Source of the DNA: Cichorium intybus | Lineage: Eukaryota > Streptophyta > Magnoliopsida > Asterales > Asteraceae | Direction: 5' to 3' | DNA length: 64,000 nt | Assembly (NCBI GenBank): GCA_023525715.1 | Contig: CM042014.1 | Location: forward strand, 19,695,063 to 19,759,062 | In this document: in pieces, positions 1 to 11,649 of the stretch | Numbering within the stretch: the stretch's first letter is position 1 | Layout of the letters: every line of letters starts with the position of its first letter | Notes under the pieces: generated by a model | The model's input: the letters and a program-made list of their open reading frames with translations, nothing else | What the model was told of the DNA's origin: nothing | The model's database searches: none | Translations under genes and position numbers: made by a program

Positions 1-144
1 CAAAACAAATCAGAAGTCTCAAAGAATATGTAGAACAACACCGCAGATGCCAAAAATAGTCCTAAAAGCAACACATATATTTGCCATTCTGTAACAGAAA
101 CAAGATATTTTTATCAGTTATAACCAACCCAATACAGTTATGGG

Positions 145-178
<34 letters not shown>

Positions 179-2975
179 TACCTTTCCAATCTGCGGGAAC
201 ATTTAACTTGGTCACCATAGCTCCCCATTCATTAGAAGTGGAAAGAACAACCCTACACAAATGCACCAACACTTGTTATATAAGGAAGAAAGTTCCAATG
301 GAATTGGAATTTGATATTCCATTCCGTGGCGTGTTTTAGTTGTCAGATGGACGGGATCCAATTCCGTCAAATTACAACGGAATTGGAATTTGATATTCCA
401 TTCCTGCTTAATATTTAATAGACCAAAATACCCTCATTGCATATATATTGAAATAAATAAAAGAGCAAATTACATTTTTGGTCCCCGTGTATAGCCGATA
501 TTTGCAATTTATGTCCCCAACGGTTTTCTGATTTTTCTCTTGCAAATTTGATCCTTATGCAAGTTCTTGCAACATTTTTGGTTCATCTCTGAGTAAGGCT
601 GATTTTTGCAATTTTGGTCCCAACAATGTGGTCATTTTACTTGGAACATGGACCAAAAACTTCAGATAAAGACCAAAGTTGCAAGAGAAAACTTTTTAGG
701 ACCATAACTGAAAAATCAGCTATATTCGGGGATCAAAACTGGAATTTATTAGAAAACTTAGTTATAAGTGACATTTGATAAATTATTCAGTTTATATTAT
801 CACAATCCATTTTATTTCCTGCCAACCAAATGCATAACAGATTATAATTCGTTCGGATTCCAATTCCTTTGACAGATTCCATTCCTTCCAAAAACATTTT
901 GTGAACTTTGCTTTACCTTTCACTGGGACAGAAATCCAGGGTGGTGACAGGATACCCCAAGTGAAGCCTCTTACTCCAGTGACAAACCTCCATCTTCTTC
1001 ACTGATACTACACATACATCACCATCTTTACTTCCCCTGTAGCATTAATGGAGTTATTTTAATAGTATTTATAAAAACCTAGAGTTACTTCTTTTTTAGA
1101 AAAAAAATCAAAGGTTACTTGCTTAACACTTACTGGGCTAAATATTTTCCATCCAAGCTGATTGACATTACGCAAGCAGGTTTTCTAAGAAGTCTTTTGA
1201 ACCCAATTTTGTTCCATGTAGAGATGTCCCACACAACCGTGATTGATTTATTTCCTGCAAGTATAAAAGGATAAAAAACCACGACAAAAAACGTATAAAA
1301 TTTGGATCTTATGATCCTTCATTCAAAAAGACAAAAATACCTTTTTGGACAGTGCAAAACAGAAATGGTTTTGTTCCATCCTTGGAAAATCGACAAAGTT
1401 CAATTTTTTCATCCTACAATGAATAGAAAACAGAACACAGAATTATGACAAAGAAAATCACAGGAAATTTGGTACTAACATTTTTTTTACTAATATTAAA
1501 TATATATCTTACTGAATTTCGAGCCAAAGAGTTGACTGGAACACCATCATTTGCGTTCCAAATCCTAGCAGACCCATCAGTGGATGTTGAAGCTAAAAAT
1601 TCCGAGTCTAGACTGAGAGTATAATTTTTATTAGATATTTTTCTTTTTTTACGTTAGTGACCATTTATTACTTTCACATGATGAAAGTTCAAAATCTACC
1701 TACCTGAAATCCATATCGTTAAATCCCTTGTGAGCTTTTGGTTCATCTACTATAACACGCATGCTTGGCCATTCGTATATTCTGAGATGCCCATCCTTCA
1801 AATAATTGGCCAAATAAGCTTCTTGTGCAGTGTATACAAAATCAAATTGATAAATGATATAAGAAAGTTTTTAATATGCTTACCACCCCTCCGGTAGCAA
1901 ATCTAGATCCATCGGTACTAAAGGCGAGGCACTTCTGTGGCCCCACATCTTGGAGAGGTTTTAGATCTTTGGCCAATAGTTTGACATTTGTCTCTTGACT
2001 ATACAATTCAAACAACCTGCACATAATATAAAAGTCAACTCCCCTTCACAAATCTCAAAAGGCATTTGTGATCTGATAGATATATCTATTCCCCCTTGTC
2101 ATTCTAAAACTAATTGTTTTGCCTCCTCATTACATCTCCAAATTTAGTTGCACCACTTTCTCGCATCTTTGGATGAGGAAGATATAATCCCATATTTCCA
2201 TTACCCTCCCTTTAATCATCACTATTCCTTTTCCATCATTCATTTTTGTAATTGCCCCTTTCAGTTGAATCTAATTAGTTGCAATTTTTCAACAAATCAC
2301 TCTAAGAAGATAATTCTTTAGCTGATTTCCTTAATTTGAACGCCCATTGACAAATATTACACGATAGTATACATGGAAAACTCTAAAACCACATAAAATA
2401 AGAAAATGCGTTTAATATAACAAATCTCTGGGGCCAATCCCCAGTTACACCAAAAAAGGAAAAAAAAATCATTGGGTCATTTTAACACCAATGCGTTAAA
2501 TAACTAGAAAAGCATATAGTTTGACATATATGCACAGCTGAGCAATGGCTTGCAAATCATCAAATTACAGTGAATTATGCACTTGTGTTTTAGTAAGTAT
2601 ACCTGCAGCCGCCCTTGGTAGTAGAGCAGACAATATCGTCACCGCTTGGATGCACCGCTAGGCTGACTGGATCACATCCGTCTTCAAATTCGAAAGTCGC
2701 CTGTTCCTCCAAACAACAACAAGAAAACGCATTCAGGCAAAAAATCAACCTATACGAGTGTCTTTTGCAATTTAATACACATAGAGAGAGGGGGGAGAGA
2801 CCGAAGGAGAGGACGAGAGAGATGTTGTGAGATTATCGAAAGTGAAAATTTGGAAAGAGGCGGGGTGATTTCCGTGCTTCGACTTCCCTAAGGCAACTAG
2901 ATGCGCATTCTCCGGCCGCCTGATCCATGACGCACAAGTCACCGTTCCTTGCTCCGCCGCGACGCCGCCTTCCAT
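1..2975 (-). CDS. PHF1: PHF1/SEC12-like WD40 protein, C-terminal end cut by the window edge
   Basis: Ten exons read on the minus strand: 2975-2802, 2700-2603, 2016-1884, 1795-1704, 1612-1513, 1413-1341, 1254-1134, 1036-917, 252-182 and 88 to beyond 1. All junctions are GT/AG and keep frame, giving about 356 residues. Plant PHF1 is an ER-resident relative of SEC12 that lets phosphate transporters leave the ER; it has WD40 repeats and one C-terminal membrane anchor. Visible matches are the N-terminal TCASWIRRP block, a KGGCRLFEL segment, the WD-like blocks TDGSARIWNANDG and LRIYEWPS, the ELCRFSKDGTKPFLFC stretch, and in the last exon a hydrophobic span starting VLLLGLFLASA that fits the anchor. 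I chose the ATG at 2975 because its product starts like the family; an upstream in-frame TTG at 3005 is not needed. The intron between 917 and 252 carries inserted repeats. STL1P/STL2P paralogues are close relatives, so the exact subfamily is inferred. Confidence 0.9.
144..180. repeat. (GT)n(GA)n microsatellite abutting a splice donor
   Basis: A run of GT dinucleotides passes into GA dinucleotides and ends at the donor (position 181-180 on the minus strand) of the ninth PHF1 exon. Read in the sense of the gene, the intron opens GTATCTCTCTC then CACACAC. A polymorphic repeat this close to a donor could affect splicing; that effect is only a possibility. Confidence 0.85.
290..895. mobile_element. 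nested MITE-like insertion in a PHF1 intron
   Basis: Two direct copies of a near-palindromic block (core GGAATTTGATATTCCATTCC) lie at about 303-327 and 380-404, and the related words TTCCAATTCC and ATTCCATTCC recur at about 860-890. This suggests the ends of one inverted-repeat element. Inside it, 464-758 has its own imperfect inverted ends (CAAATTACATTTTTGGTCCC on the left; GATCAAAACTGGAATTTA on the right), a style shared with the MULEs at 33041 and 40622. No coding sequence and no clean target duplication were found. Confidence 0.5.
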
Positions 2976-3803
2976 GTATGCAGTGAAATAGAGGGTTTTG
3001 GGCAAGTCCGAAAAGTTTTTTTACTCTTTTTGTTCGTGGTACTTAACGAGAACGAAAAGTCAACCATAAATACCAGATCATGAACGCGGGTCAACTGTGA
3101 GCGTATCGGAACGAACGGATATCCGGTCGAACGATTCCGTGAGGGGACATTGTGAATGCGTGGGCCGGCGCTTCATCGTTGATAACTAAATGGGTGTGGG
3201 ACCCCCAAAATCATCTTATCTTTTTCTTAATAGCATTTAATGTTTATTATTTTTTTTACTTGATTGGCTATTAAATTTTGTTTTGATGTATATTTTATTA
3301 TTTATACATTTTGATCGGATAACCCGTAATGATGTTTAATTGGCATTTATGTGTCACTCAGATTGCATGATTTGTTTACGGTTTGTCCAAATAGTGTTTA
3401 CATATGGTTTACTTTTTCTTTTAAAAAACTTATAATCTATCTTTAATATTTATTTTATTTTAACATTAATGCGTAAATTAAAATTCAAAATTATGTTTAT
3501 TACTTTATTTTCAAGATAAATATTATTTATAGGTTCCAAATATCGTAAATGATATTTGTTTTAATAATTTATGAGCCTCAGTTGAAGGATTCAAGATACA
3601 TATCAAGACGAATATGATTTTAGTAATATGATGACGATTTCAATGCCGCATGCATCTTCATCTTCTAATCATCTTTAACAACATGTTAAAGCGAAACCCA
3701 AATGACATCCAAAACTAATTTAAAACCCTAGATTCCATTTTCATGGCCTTCATCAATGACTTCCATTGATCTAGAAAAGAGGAGATGATGTTCGAGCATG
3801 TCT
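2976..3803. other. upstream region of PHF1, no gene seen
   Basis: This is the 5' flank of the minus-strand PHF1 gene. The first 200 bases are comparatively GC-rich; then it becomes AT-rich spacer. No open reading frame or repeat was recognised. It ends at the copia target site. Confidence 0.6.
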
Positions 3804-4578
3804 TGAAATGTTTTCTGCAACTATGAACTAATATTTCTAAGTTCACATGCAACCTATATAGATCTAGGTTTTCTTCTAATTAAACATATAACAATTCCTA
3901 GTAGGCCAGAAATAATAAACTAAAAAGAAAGATCAAGAAAAACTAACCTTTAGTGAATCTTGGAAGCAAAGCAACAGAGATCTCTTGCCTCAAATGCAGT
4001 CACACCCAGCAGGAGGTATCTTGGCCGAAATTCTAGAGAGAAAGAGGGTACAAATCGTGGCTTTAGGGTTAGGGTGAGCCTCCCTATTTATAGGCTCCAA
4101 GTGGTGATCAGATAAACCTTAAGAGATAAACCTTTTGAATTCAAATCAAGATAAACTATTATCTTATTAATTCAAATCCTTTTATCCTTAATATTAAAAT
4201 CGAAAATATATATATTTCCATATATAATTTCGACCACCACTCTTACTCACTCAACTGTCACTTACTCAACTATTGAATAATTACAGTTTTAGTCCCTGCA
4301 CCTTAATTAATCAATTTAACTGCCAAATTAATTCCAATTAATTCCAGAAAAATTTCTAATTAATTATTATAGTTTCTAATTAATATATTATCACTTAAAT
4401 ATATTAATAAACTATTTATTTAATTTCTATTGATTTATTAATCACATAATAAATCAATCTTTCTCTCTACCGGACTTTCTGCCAATCCTCCAACTATGAG
4501 GGCAACCCAAATGGACTTTGCTTCTATTAATTAGATAAATACTAATTATTAGTCATGGCTTAGACACCTAATCCAACA
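3804..4578 (-). repeat. 3' LTR of the copia element
   Basis: Read on the minus strand it begins TGTTGGATTAGG and ends in ATTTCA. It is the same length as the partner at 10875 and almost identical. A TATAAATA box copy matches the one in the 5' LTR. Confidence 0.95.
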
Positions 4579-4590
4579 GTCTCCCACTTG
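4579..4590 (-). other. polypurine tract of the copia element
   Basis: Minus-strand sequence AAGTGGGAGAC lies directly upstream of the 3' LTR, where plus-strand DNA synthesis is primed in this class of element. Confidence 0.8.
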
Positions 4591-5443
4591 GATAAGTCTA
4601 TGACTAAAATTACCAATTTACCCTCTAATTAATTAGCAACTGTAGCTTCCTAGAAACCGATGTTGAACTCTGACCTAGTCAGTTCTGTCCAATGATAAGT
4701 GATCAGATGATCCTCCGTCCAACAAGATATTTTTCAGACTCAGGACATGGATTAAAATCAATCATTGTCTGATTCTCTGTTTCCCGATTTCTGATTTGCA
4801 TATGACTTTAAGACTACCAATTGACCATGTCAATTTAGTCCTGGTTGGCCAACCCTTCAGTCAACTTCAAAATCATCGAGAGGCCTACAGATATCTGTTT
4901 TCCCGACAGGGTCAATGGACGAATAAGTTTTGACTCATATACTTATGTCTTTTACTAGTCAAATCATTCACAACAACATGTTTTATAACACCGTGTTACC
5001 GATGCGTTTTCGCATTGTCAATGAACAACTGCCTAATAAAACATAACCCATATGTCTCTACTTAAAGATCAAAATATATTATCGTCTCAACATTGCTCGT
5101 GATATAATCCATGAAGCAATCAGTTGAGCGTGGGTTTATCCAATACTCAAATCCCTATTTTCTAAGTACTCATGAATATTGTAGCAATCTTATTGCTATG
5201 TCTAACTCATTAGACAATCTACAAAACTATTCATGACAGTCTTCATTCATACTTACTCCCTAAGAAGCATGAGCGACTGTGTATATTTAAATAATACAAT
5301 ATTATTTAGGAAGTAAACATGCAAAATGAAACACAATAATAAACAATCGACAAAAGGCAGTATCAAATACTCATCAACAAAACTATATTATTAATTCACC
5401 AAAGTCAATTACATTTATATTGTAATAAGTTTCAAAATCCTAT
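4591..5443 (-). other. 3' untranslated internal region of the copia element
   Basis: About 850 bp between the RNase H stop and the polypurine tract. No open reading frame of note and no envelope-like gene were seen. Confidence 0.7.
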
Positions 5444-7108
5444 CTAATTACAAAAACTAATATCATCTATTAATCCTATGCGTCGTGCATGCTGATTGTG
5501 CTTAATCCTACTCAGAGCCTTTGTCAATGGATCTGCAGGATTATCTTCTGATGATACCCTCTTCACTATGAGGTGACCTTCTTCTACCCTATGTCTTATG
5601 TAGTGGTACTTTCTGTCGATGTGTCTGGACTTTCCATGATCTCTCGGTTCCTTTGTCAAGGCAACCGCTCCTTCATTATTGCAGAACAGTTCCATAGGCT
5701 CCTGAATACTCGGGACTACTCCAAGGTCACCGATGAAGTTCTTCAGCCAAGCCGCTTCTTTTGCCGCTTCACTCGCTGCGATGTACTCTGATTCGCACGT
5801 TGAATCAGCCACCGTCTCTTGCTTGGAACTTTTCCAAGTCACTGCTCCCCCATTCATCAGGAATACCCAGCCTGACTGAGACCGACCATTGTCTCTATCT
5901 GTCTGAAAGCTGGCATCAGTATACCCATCAACTCTCAAGGTATCACTGCCACCAAGGACTAAGACAAAGTTCTTCGTCTTGCGCAGATACTTGAGTATGT
6001 TTTTTACCGCTGTCCAATGTGCCCTACCAGGGTTCCCCTGGTATCGACTGACCATGCTCAAGGCAAAGGCCACGTCGGGACGAGTACACGTCATGGCATA
6101 CATGATCGACCCCACAGCCGAAGCGTAAGGTACCCGACTCATGTCCGCAATTTCCTCGTCTGTACTTGGACTCTGAGTCTTACTCAGCTTAGCATTACTT
6201 TGCATTGGTAGCTCTCCCTTCTTGGAATTTTCCATACTAAATCTTTTCAGTACCTTGTCCAAGTATGTACTCTGACTAAGTCCAATTAGTCTTTTCTTCC
6301 TATCTCTTAATATTCTTATCCCGAGAATATAGGCTGCCTCTCCTAGGTCTTTCATGGCAAAACACTTCCCGAGCCAAGACTTGACATCTTGCAAAGTCGG
6401 GACATCGTTTCCCATGAGCAGTATGTCATCTACATACAGCACCAGGAAGGTGACTATACTCCCACTAGCTTTGACATATACGCAAGACTCATCCTCGCTC
6501 CTAGAGAAACCAAATTCTTTGACTTTCTCATGGAAACAAAGATTCCAGCTGCGAGAAGCTTGTTTTAATCCATAGATGGATTTCTCAAGCTTACACACTT
6601 TGTCAGGATACTTTGCATCAACAAAACCCTCTGGCTGATTCATGTAAACATCCTCAGTTAACTTCCCATTAAGGAAAGCGGTTTTGACGTCCATCTGCCA
6701 AATTTCATAATCATGAAATGCAGCTATGGCCAGCATAATCCTAATTGACTTTATCTTAGCCACTGGTGAGAAGGTCTCATCATAGTCAATCCCTGGGGTT
6801 TGAGTAAAGCCCTTCGCAACCAGTCTTGCTTTGAAAGTGTGTACCTTTCCGTCCATGTCGGTCTTCTTCTTGAAGATCCATTTGCACCCGACTGTCTTTC
6901 GACCCGGTACATTGTCAACCAAGTTCCAAACTTGATTGTCATACATGGACTTGATCTCGCTGTCCATTGCCTCTTTCCACTTGGCAGACTCAGGGCCCGC
7001 CACCTCTTCCCGGTAGTTAGCAGGTTCATCCAAATTTATCAGTGTCCTATCACTGACAAACGTATCTCCATCCGTAGTTATATGGAATCCATAAAACTCG
7101 GGTGGCAT
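5444..7108 (-). pseudogene. copia reverse transcriptase and RNase H part of the polyprotein
   Basis: Open frame of 554 codons after the first ATG. It has a copia-type reverse transcriptase with the palm signatures VYMNQPEGF and YVDDILLMGND (near residues 185 and 228), then the RNase H region with DGYTDASFQTD and the late HIDRKYHYIR block. It is in the same frame as the gag-integrase frame upstream; 7258 to 7108 is an exact multiple of three and holds no stop other than the TAG at 7256-7258. The protein would therefore be made only by stop read-through, and otherwise this is the cut-off half of one polyprotein. Confidence 0.92.
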
Positions 7109-7255
7109 GCTAACTCTACTGGAACGCCTAAGAGATAAGGATATATCAGTCGGACCAACAGGAACTTCTTCCTCTTGTTGGTTGCTAGTTTCTCCTAAGG
7201 TTGCATTGTCGGGTAACTCTTGAATTTCTTCAAGGTCAATGGTGCTCCCACTGTC

Positions 7256-9475
7256 CTATTTGAATATGAGTTCTCTCTCTCGAAAGAATCCCCGTCTCGC
7301 TACAAAGACCACGTCCTCACTTGGTCTGTAGAACAGGTATCCAAATGACTGTTTGGGATATCCAATGAAAAAACATTTCTCGCTTCTCTCTGCGAGTTTA
7401 TCGTGAGTCTCTCGTCTAACGAAAGCCTCACAACCCCAGACTTTGATATGTGCTAACGAGGGAACTTTCCCCGTCCACATCTCATGAGGTGTCTTAGCAA
7501 CCTTCTTAGTAGGGACAAGATTAAGGATGTGGGCGGCAGTCTCTAAGGCATACCCCCATAAGTGAATGGGAAGTGAAGCTCGACTCATCATGGAACGAAC
7601 CATGTCTAACAAGGTTCGGTTACGTCTCTCGGCAACACCGTTCAACTGTGGTGTTCGAGGAGGCGATAACTGTGAAACTATTCCACATTCCTTTAGATAG
7701 TCTAGGAACTCGATACTAAGATACTCTCCGCCTCTGTCGGACCTGAGCATCTTTATCGTCCTGCCCAATTGATTCTCAACTTCATTTTTGAACTCTTTGA
7801 ACTTTTCAAAGGTGTCTGACTTGTGTTTGATTAAGTAGATATACCCGTATCTACTAAAATCGTCAGTGAAGGTCACGTAGAACCGCGTGCCGTCTTTTGT
7901 GGTAGATCTGAAGGGACCACACACATCTGTGTGTATGATGTCCAAAAGACCTTCACCTCTTTCAAAGGACCCTTTGAATGGTGATTTAGTCATCTTGCCC
8001 AAAATACAAGACTCGCATACATCATCCGATTTGAGGTCGAATGATTCCAACACTCCATCCTTTTGGAGTTGGGCGATGCGTTTCTTGTTAATGTGCCCAA
8101 GACGACAGTGCCACAAGCACGCCTTTTCTACACCACTAGAAGAATCAATAAAGTTTACACTATGACCTAAATTGTCCACACATTGCACAGTTTCATACAC
8201 ACCATCACAAGGTAAAGCAGTAAATACAGAAATACCATTTTGAAAAACAGAAATGGAACCATTACTATTATCAAACGAAAACTGTAATCGTTGTCTAAAC
8301 AATGCATGAAATGAAATAATATTCCTTGCCATTTCTGGCGAATAGCAACAATTAATAAGTTCTAAACAAACACCACTACTAAGCACTAAACTATAAGTCC
8401 CGATCTTGGTCACAGGCGACGATCTCCTATTCCCCATGATCAGGTTGAGTCTACCGTGCTCCACCTCCCTGCTTTCCCTTAGGCCCTGTAAATCAGAACA
8501 AATGTGGAAACCACATCCTGTATCAAGGACCCAAGAACTGGAAGATGGTGAGTTATTAAAGATAGTGTAAATACCTGCTGAAGTCGGCTTGACTTTGCCA
8601 TCCTTCAAGTCTTGCAGGTATGTAGGGCAGCTTCTCTTCCAATGGCCCCGTTCCTTGCAATAGAAGCACTCTGCCTCCTTGGGATTGGCATTATGAGGAA
8701 TGCCAGAAGTCTTGGGTTTGGAGCCGCTGCTGGACGATCCAACATGCACCTTTTCCCTCCAATTCTGTTTAGGAGGGCCCTTTCTCTTCTTCCCTTTTCC
8801 ACCAGCAATTGCCAGGACGGCTTGATTAGCAGCGGGTATACTCTTACCCTTCATTCCGTCCTCGGCGGTGCGGAGCATGCGATGCAGTTCGGCCAGAGTG
8901 GCCTGGGAGTTGTTCAGATGATACGCCAGTGTGAACTGGTCATATGAACTAGGCAGAGAATTCAGCACTATGTCTTCAGCCAAATCCTCGTGAACCGGCA
9001 TCTCAAGCTTCCGGAGCCTTTCCACGTACCCTTGCATTCTCTGCACGTGGTTGCAAATGGACTCTCCATCTCTAGGCTTTGCATTGGTGAAAGCTTTGAC
9101 TACCTCGCGCCTCTCAATGCGCTCCTGCTTGCGGAACTTTTCCGCCAGCTCTTTGTGCATTTCATAGGGCCAGTAGTCTTCATATATTCTTTGCAACTCT
9201 GGGTTCATTGTAGCTATCATGATGCAAGCCACTTTGGTTGCATCATCAGTATGTTTTGCGTATTGAGTGATTTCTTCGGGAGTAGCATTATCATGGTCAA
9301 TTTCAACCAGCTCGGTTTCTAGAACATACTCTTTATGTTCAAACCTCAGAGCCATCTTGATGTTACGGATCCAGTCATTATAGTTGGTACCGTCCAACGT
9401 GAATTTGGAGCATAATGACAAGATTGAGGTAACATTTGAGTTAGAGTGGGGAGCGGATTGTTCGGCAGAAGACAT
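7256..9475 (-). CDS. copia Gag, protease and integrase part of the polyprotein
   Basis: Frame of 739 codons. Order: Gag (copia UBN2-like, first 260 residues), a CCHC zinc knuckle (CFYCKERGHWKRSC, near residue 270), aspartic protease with the active-site VLDTG (near 317), a GAG-pre-integrase segment with HCRLGH, then integrase with HTDVCGPF, FTDDFSRYGY, LRSDRGGEY and the ERRNRTLLDM block that carries the third acidic residue. It stops at a TAG at 7256-7258, where copia polyproteins normally continue into reverse transcriptase. The start at 9475 was chosen because it gives a typical short Gag beginning and follows a long stop-rich leader. Confidence 0.92.
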   Translation of the reverse strand: MSSAEQSAPHSNSNVTSILSLCSKFTLDGTNYNDWIRNIKMALRFEHKEYVLETELVEIDHDNATPEEITQYAKHTDDATKVACIMIATMNPELQRIYEDYWPYEMHKELAEKFRKQERIERREVVKAFTNAKPRDGESICNHVQRMQGYVERLRKLEMPVHEDLAEDIVLNSLPSSYDQFTLAYHLNNSQATLAELHRMLRTAEDGMKGKSIPAANQAVLAIAGGKGKKRKGPPKQNWREKVHVGSSSSGSKPKTSGIPHNANPKEAECFYCKERGHWKRSCPTYLQDLKDGKVKPTSAGIYTIFNNSPSSSSWVLDTGCGFHICSDLQGLRESREVEHGRLNLIMGNRRSSPVTKIGTYSLVLSSGVCLELINCCYSPEMARNIISFHALFRQRLQFSFDNSNGSISVFQNGISVFTALPCDGVYETVQCVDNLGHSVNFIDSSSGVEKACLWHCRLGHINKKRIAQLQKDGVLESFDLKSDDVCESCILGKMTKSPFKGSFERGEGLLDIIHTDVCGPFRSTTKDGTRFYVTFTDDFSRYGYIYLIKHKSDTFEKFKEFKNEVENQLGRTIKMLRSDRGGEYLSIEFLDYLKECGIVSQLSPPRTPQLNGVAERRNRTLLDMVRSMMSRASLPIHLWGYALETAAHILNLVPTKKVAKTPHEMWTGKVPSLAHIKVWGCEAFVRRETHDKLAERSEKCFFIGYPKQSFGYLFYRPSEDVVFVARRGFFRERELIFK

Positions 9476-10861
9476 CTATAAAAGAAGATAGTTTCAATTA
9501 GACGTATATAATAATCCTTATAATGACCCAATAACAATTATAAGGCTAGGATCCTACAATAACAATTTACAATCTCGAAGAGGGATGCCGTAATCAATAT
9601 TGTAAATTTTATAAGGTAGGCGAATGACGATTCAGCAAATTCCACCGCGGAAAGATAATCTTATTAAAATGGAATTCCTAGATTCATTGAGATTTATTGA
9701 ACTGTTCAATAGCATGTTTTAATCTAGGATGTGCCCCACTATTTGTGACTGGGATACCGAGGATCACAAACCGGGAGTGAATAACCATGCAAATAAGCTT
9801 GGTACTCTCGGGGTCAGTTGCCATCTCAAATTGATGTGCCGGTAAACCACACACGCTCCATCAATAACGACAACACCCGAGAAACCCATTGCAACTCTTT
9901 ATGAACCCTAATTGGCGTGCCGGTAAACCACACACGCTCCACTAATGTTTCGTAAAGTGCAATGTGCAATTTCATGGGTTAGCACCAATTCACATTTTTC
10001 CTAAAGTAGCTAGATTTGGGTTTTATTTAAAAGGTTCTAGTACTTTGAATAATAACATTATACTTTTAATGAGATTAGGCGGTCCTATCAAACCCGTTCG
10101 GCTAACGACCCTCCACTGATCAGGCGAGCGGTGGGTGAGAGTGTTCACCCATTAGACCGCCATTTTATAGGCAGTCTCCTTATACCCACTTTATAGACCA
10201 GCTTCGTGAATGAGGCCTACTAATGATTTGACTAACCATTTTAATCTTATACATATAATAATAACTCCCTAATTATAATATATATAAGATGTAATTTTTA
10301 AACCTTTTAAAAATATGTTTCTGGTTTATCTTTTAATTTATTGTCTATTTAAACTATTAAATTTCAAATTAAATTAAACCATAAAATCGATTTTAATTAT
10401 CTTTTAATTAACCAATTAATTAAATTAATTAAATTTGATATTTTAAACCTTTTAAAATATTTTTAGGATTTTATCCATTTAATTTCGCCAATTTAAAACA
10501 ATTAAATTCTAAATTAAATTAAATCCTCGAATTATCTTTTAATTACCAATTAATTAAATTAGTTCAAATGTAGATAGGTTTTATCAAATTAATCAAATTA
10601 ATTAAAACCTATCTTAATCCCTTAAATTTCGATTTATAGGATTAAAGGTTTTAAGGTTTATCTTTTAAACAATTTAATGTTACCAAAAATAGAATACCTT
10701 CTAACCCTAATTCACAAAATCGCCAAAATCAAAAGGGAGGGGCTAGGGTTTTCAAAACCCTAACCCTAGATGTCGATTTGCACTAATTAGGGTTTAGGAA
10801 CAATAAACCCTAATTACTAGGAACACAGTTATAGCAATTTAACAAGAAAACACATCAAATA
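9476..10861 (-). other. long untranslated leader of the copia element
   Basis: About 1.4 kb lies between the primer site and the gag start. It is stop-rich and has a 25-bp direct repeat (core CCGGTAAACCACACACGCTC) at 9836-9860 and 9917-9941. Leaders of this length may hold packaging or translation signals; none can be named from sequence. Confidence 0.75.
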
Positions 10862-10873
10862 GCTCTGATACCA
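10862..10873 (-). other. primer binding site (initiator Met tRNA)
   Basis: Minus-strand TGGTATCAGAGC, the usual copia primer site, lies one base inside the 5' LTR end. This placement confirms the LTR border at 10875. Confidence 0.92.
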
Positions 10874-10874
10874 C

Positions 10875-11649
10875 TGAAAGGTTTTCTGCAACTATGAACT
10901 AATATTCCTAAGTTCACATGCAACCTATATATATCTAGATTTTCTTCTAATTAAACATATAACAATTCCTAGTAGGCCAGAAATAATAAACTAAAAAGAA
11001 AGATCAAGAAAAACTAACCTTTAGTGAATCTTGGAAGCAAAGCAACAGAGATCTCTTGCCTCAAATGCAGTCACAGCCAGCAGGAGGTATCTTGGCCGAA
11101 ATTCTAGAGAGAAAGAGGGTACAAATCGTGGCTTTAGGGTTAGGGTGAGCCTCCCTATTTATAGGCTCCAAGTGGTGATCAGATAAACCTTAAGAGATAA
11201 ACCTTTTGAATTCAAATCAAGATAAACTATTATCTTATTAATTCAAATCCTTTTATCCTTAATATTAAAATCGAAAATATATATATTTCCATATATAATT
11301 TCGACCACCACTCTTACTCACTCAACTGTCACTTACTCAACTATTGAATAATTACAGTTTTAGTCCCTGCACCTTAATTAATCAATTTAACTGTCAAATT
11401 AATTCCAATTAATTCCAGAAAAATTTCTAATTAATTATTATAGTTTCTAATTAATATATTATCACTTAAATATATTAATAAACTATTTATTTAATTTCTA
11501 TTGATTTATTAATCACATAATAAATCAATCTTTCTCTCTACCAGACTTTCTGCCAATCCTCCAACTATGAAGGCAACCCAAATGGACTTTGCTTCTATTA
11601 ATTAGATAAATACTAATTATTAGTCATGGCTTAGACACCTAATCCAACA
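10875..11649 (-). repeat. 5' LTR of the copia element
   Basis: 775 bp, begins TGTTGG and ends TTTCA on the minus strand. A TATAAATA motif (minus, 11156-11163) in the sequence CCTATAAATAGGG is the likely element promoter. Confidence 0.95.

Larger units (their letters stand above)
3804..11649 (-). mobile_element. Ty1/copia LTR retrotransposon, nearly intact
   Basis: Element of 7846 bp on the minus strand. It has two 775-bp LTRs starting TG and ending CA (minus sense), an initiator-methionine-tRNA primer site next to the 5' LTR, a purine-rich tract next to the 3' LTR, and gag, protease, integrase, reverse transcriptase and RNase H in copia order. The flanking 5-mers are TGTCT (3799-3803) and TGCCT (11650-11654), a target duplication with one mismatch. 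By eye the LTRs differ at about eight sites, so the insertion looks young. One in-frame TAG at 7256-7258 splits the polyprotein. The copia lineage was not assigned. Confidence 0.95.

Noticed and set aside
2976..3005. PHF1 start ten codons further upstream
   Set aside because: That frame start is a TTG, and the family protein begins at the ATG at 2975.
3804..3808. Placing the copia LTR edge at 3809/10880
   Set aside because: That edge gave non-matching ends and no target duplication; moving it five bases out gives TG...CA ends in both LTRs, a primer site one base away and a near-matching 5-bp duplication.
5573..7138. Several plus-strand frames of 60-110 codons
   Set aside because: They lie opposite the copia polymerase gene and show no domain; antisense shadows.
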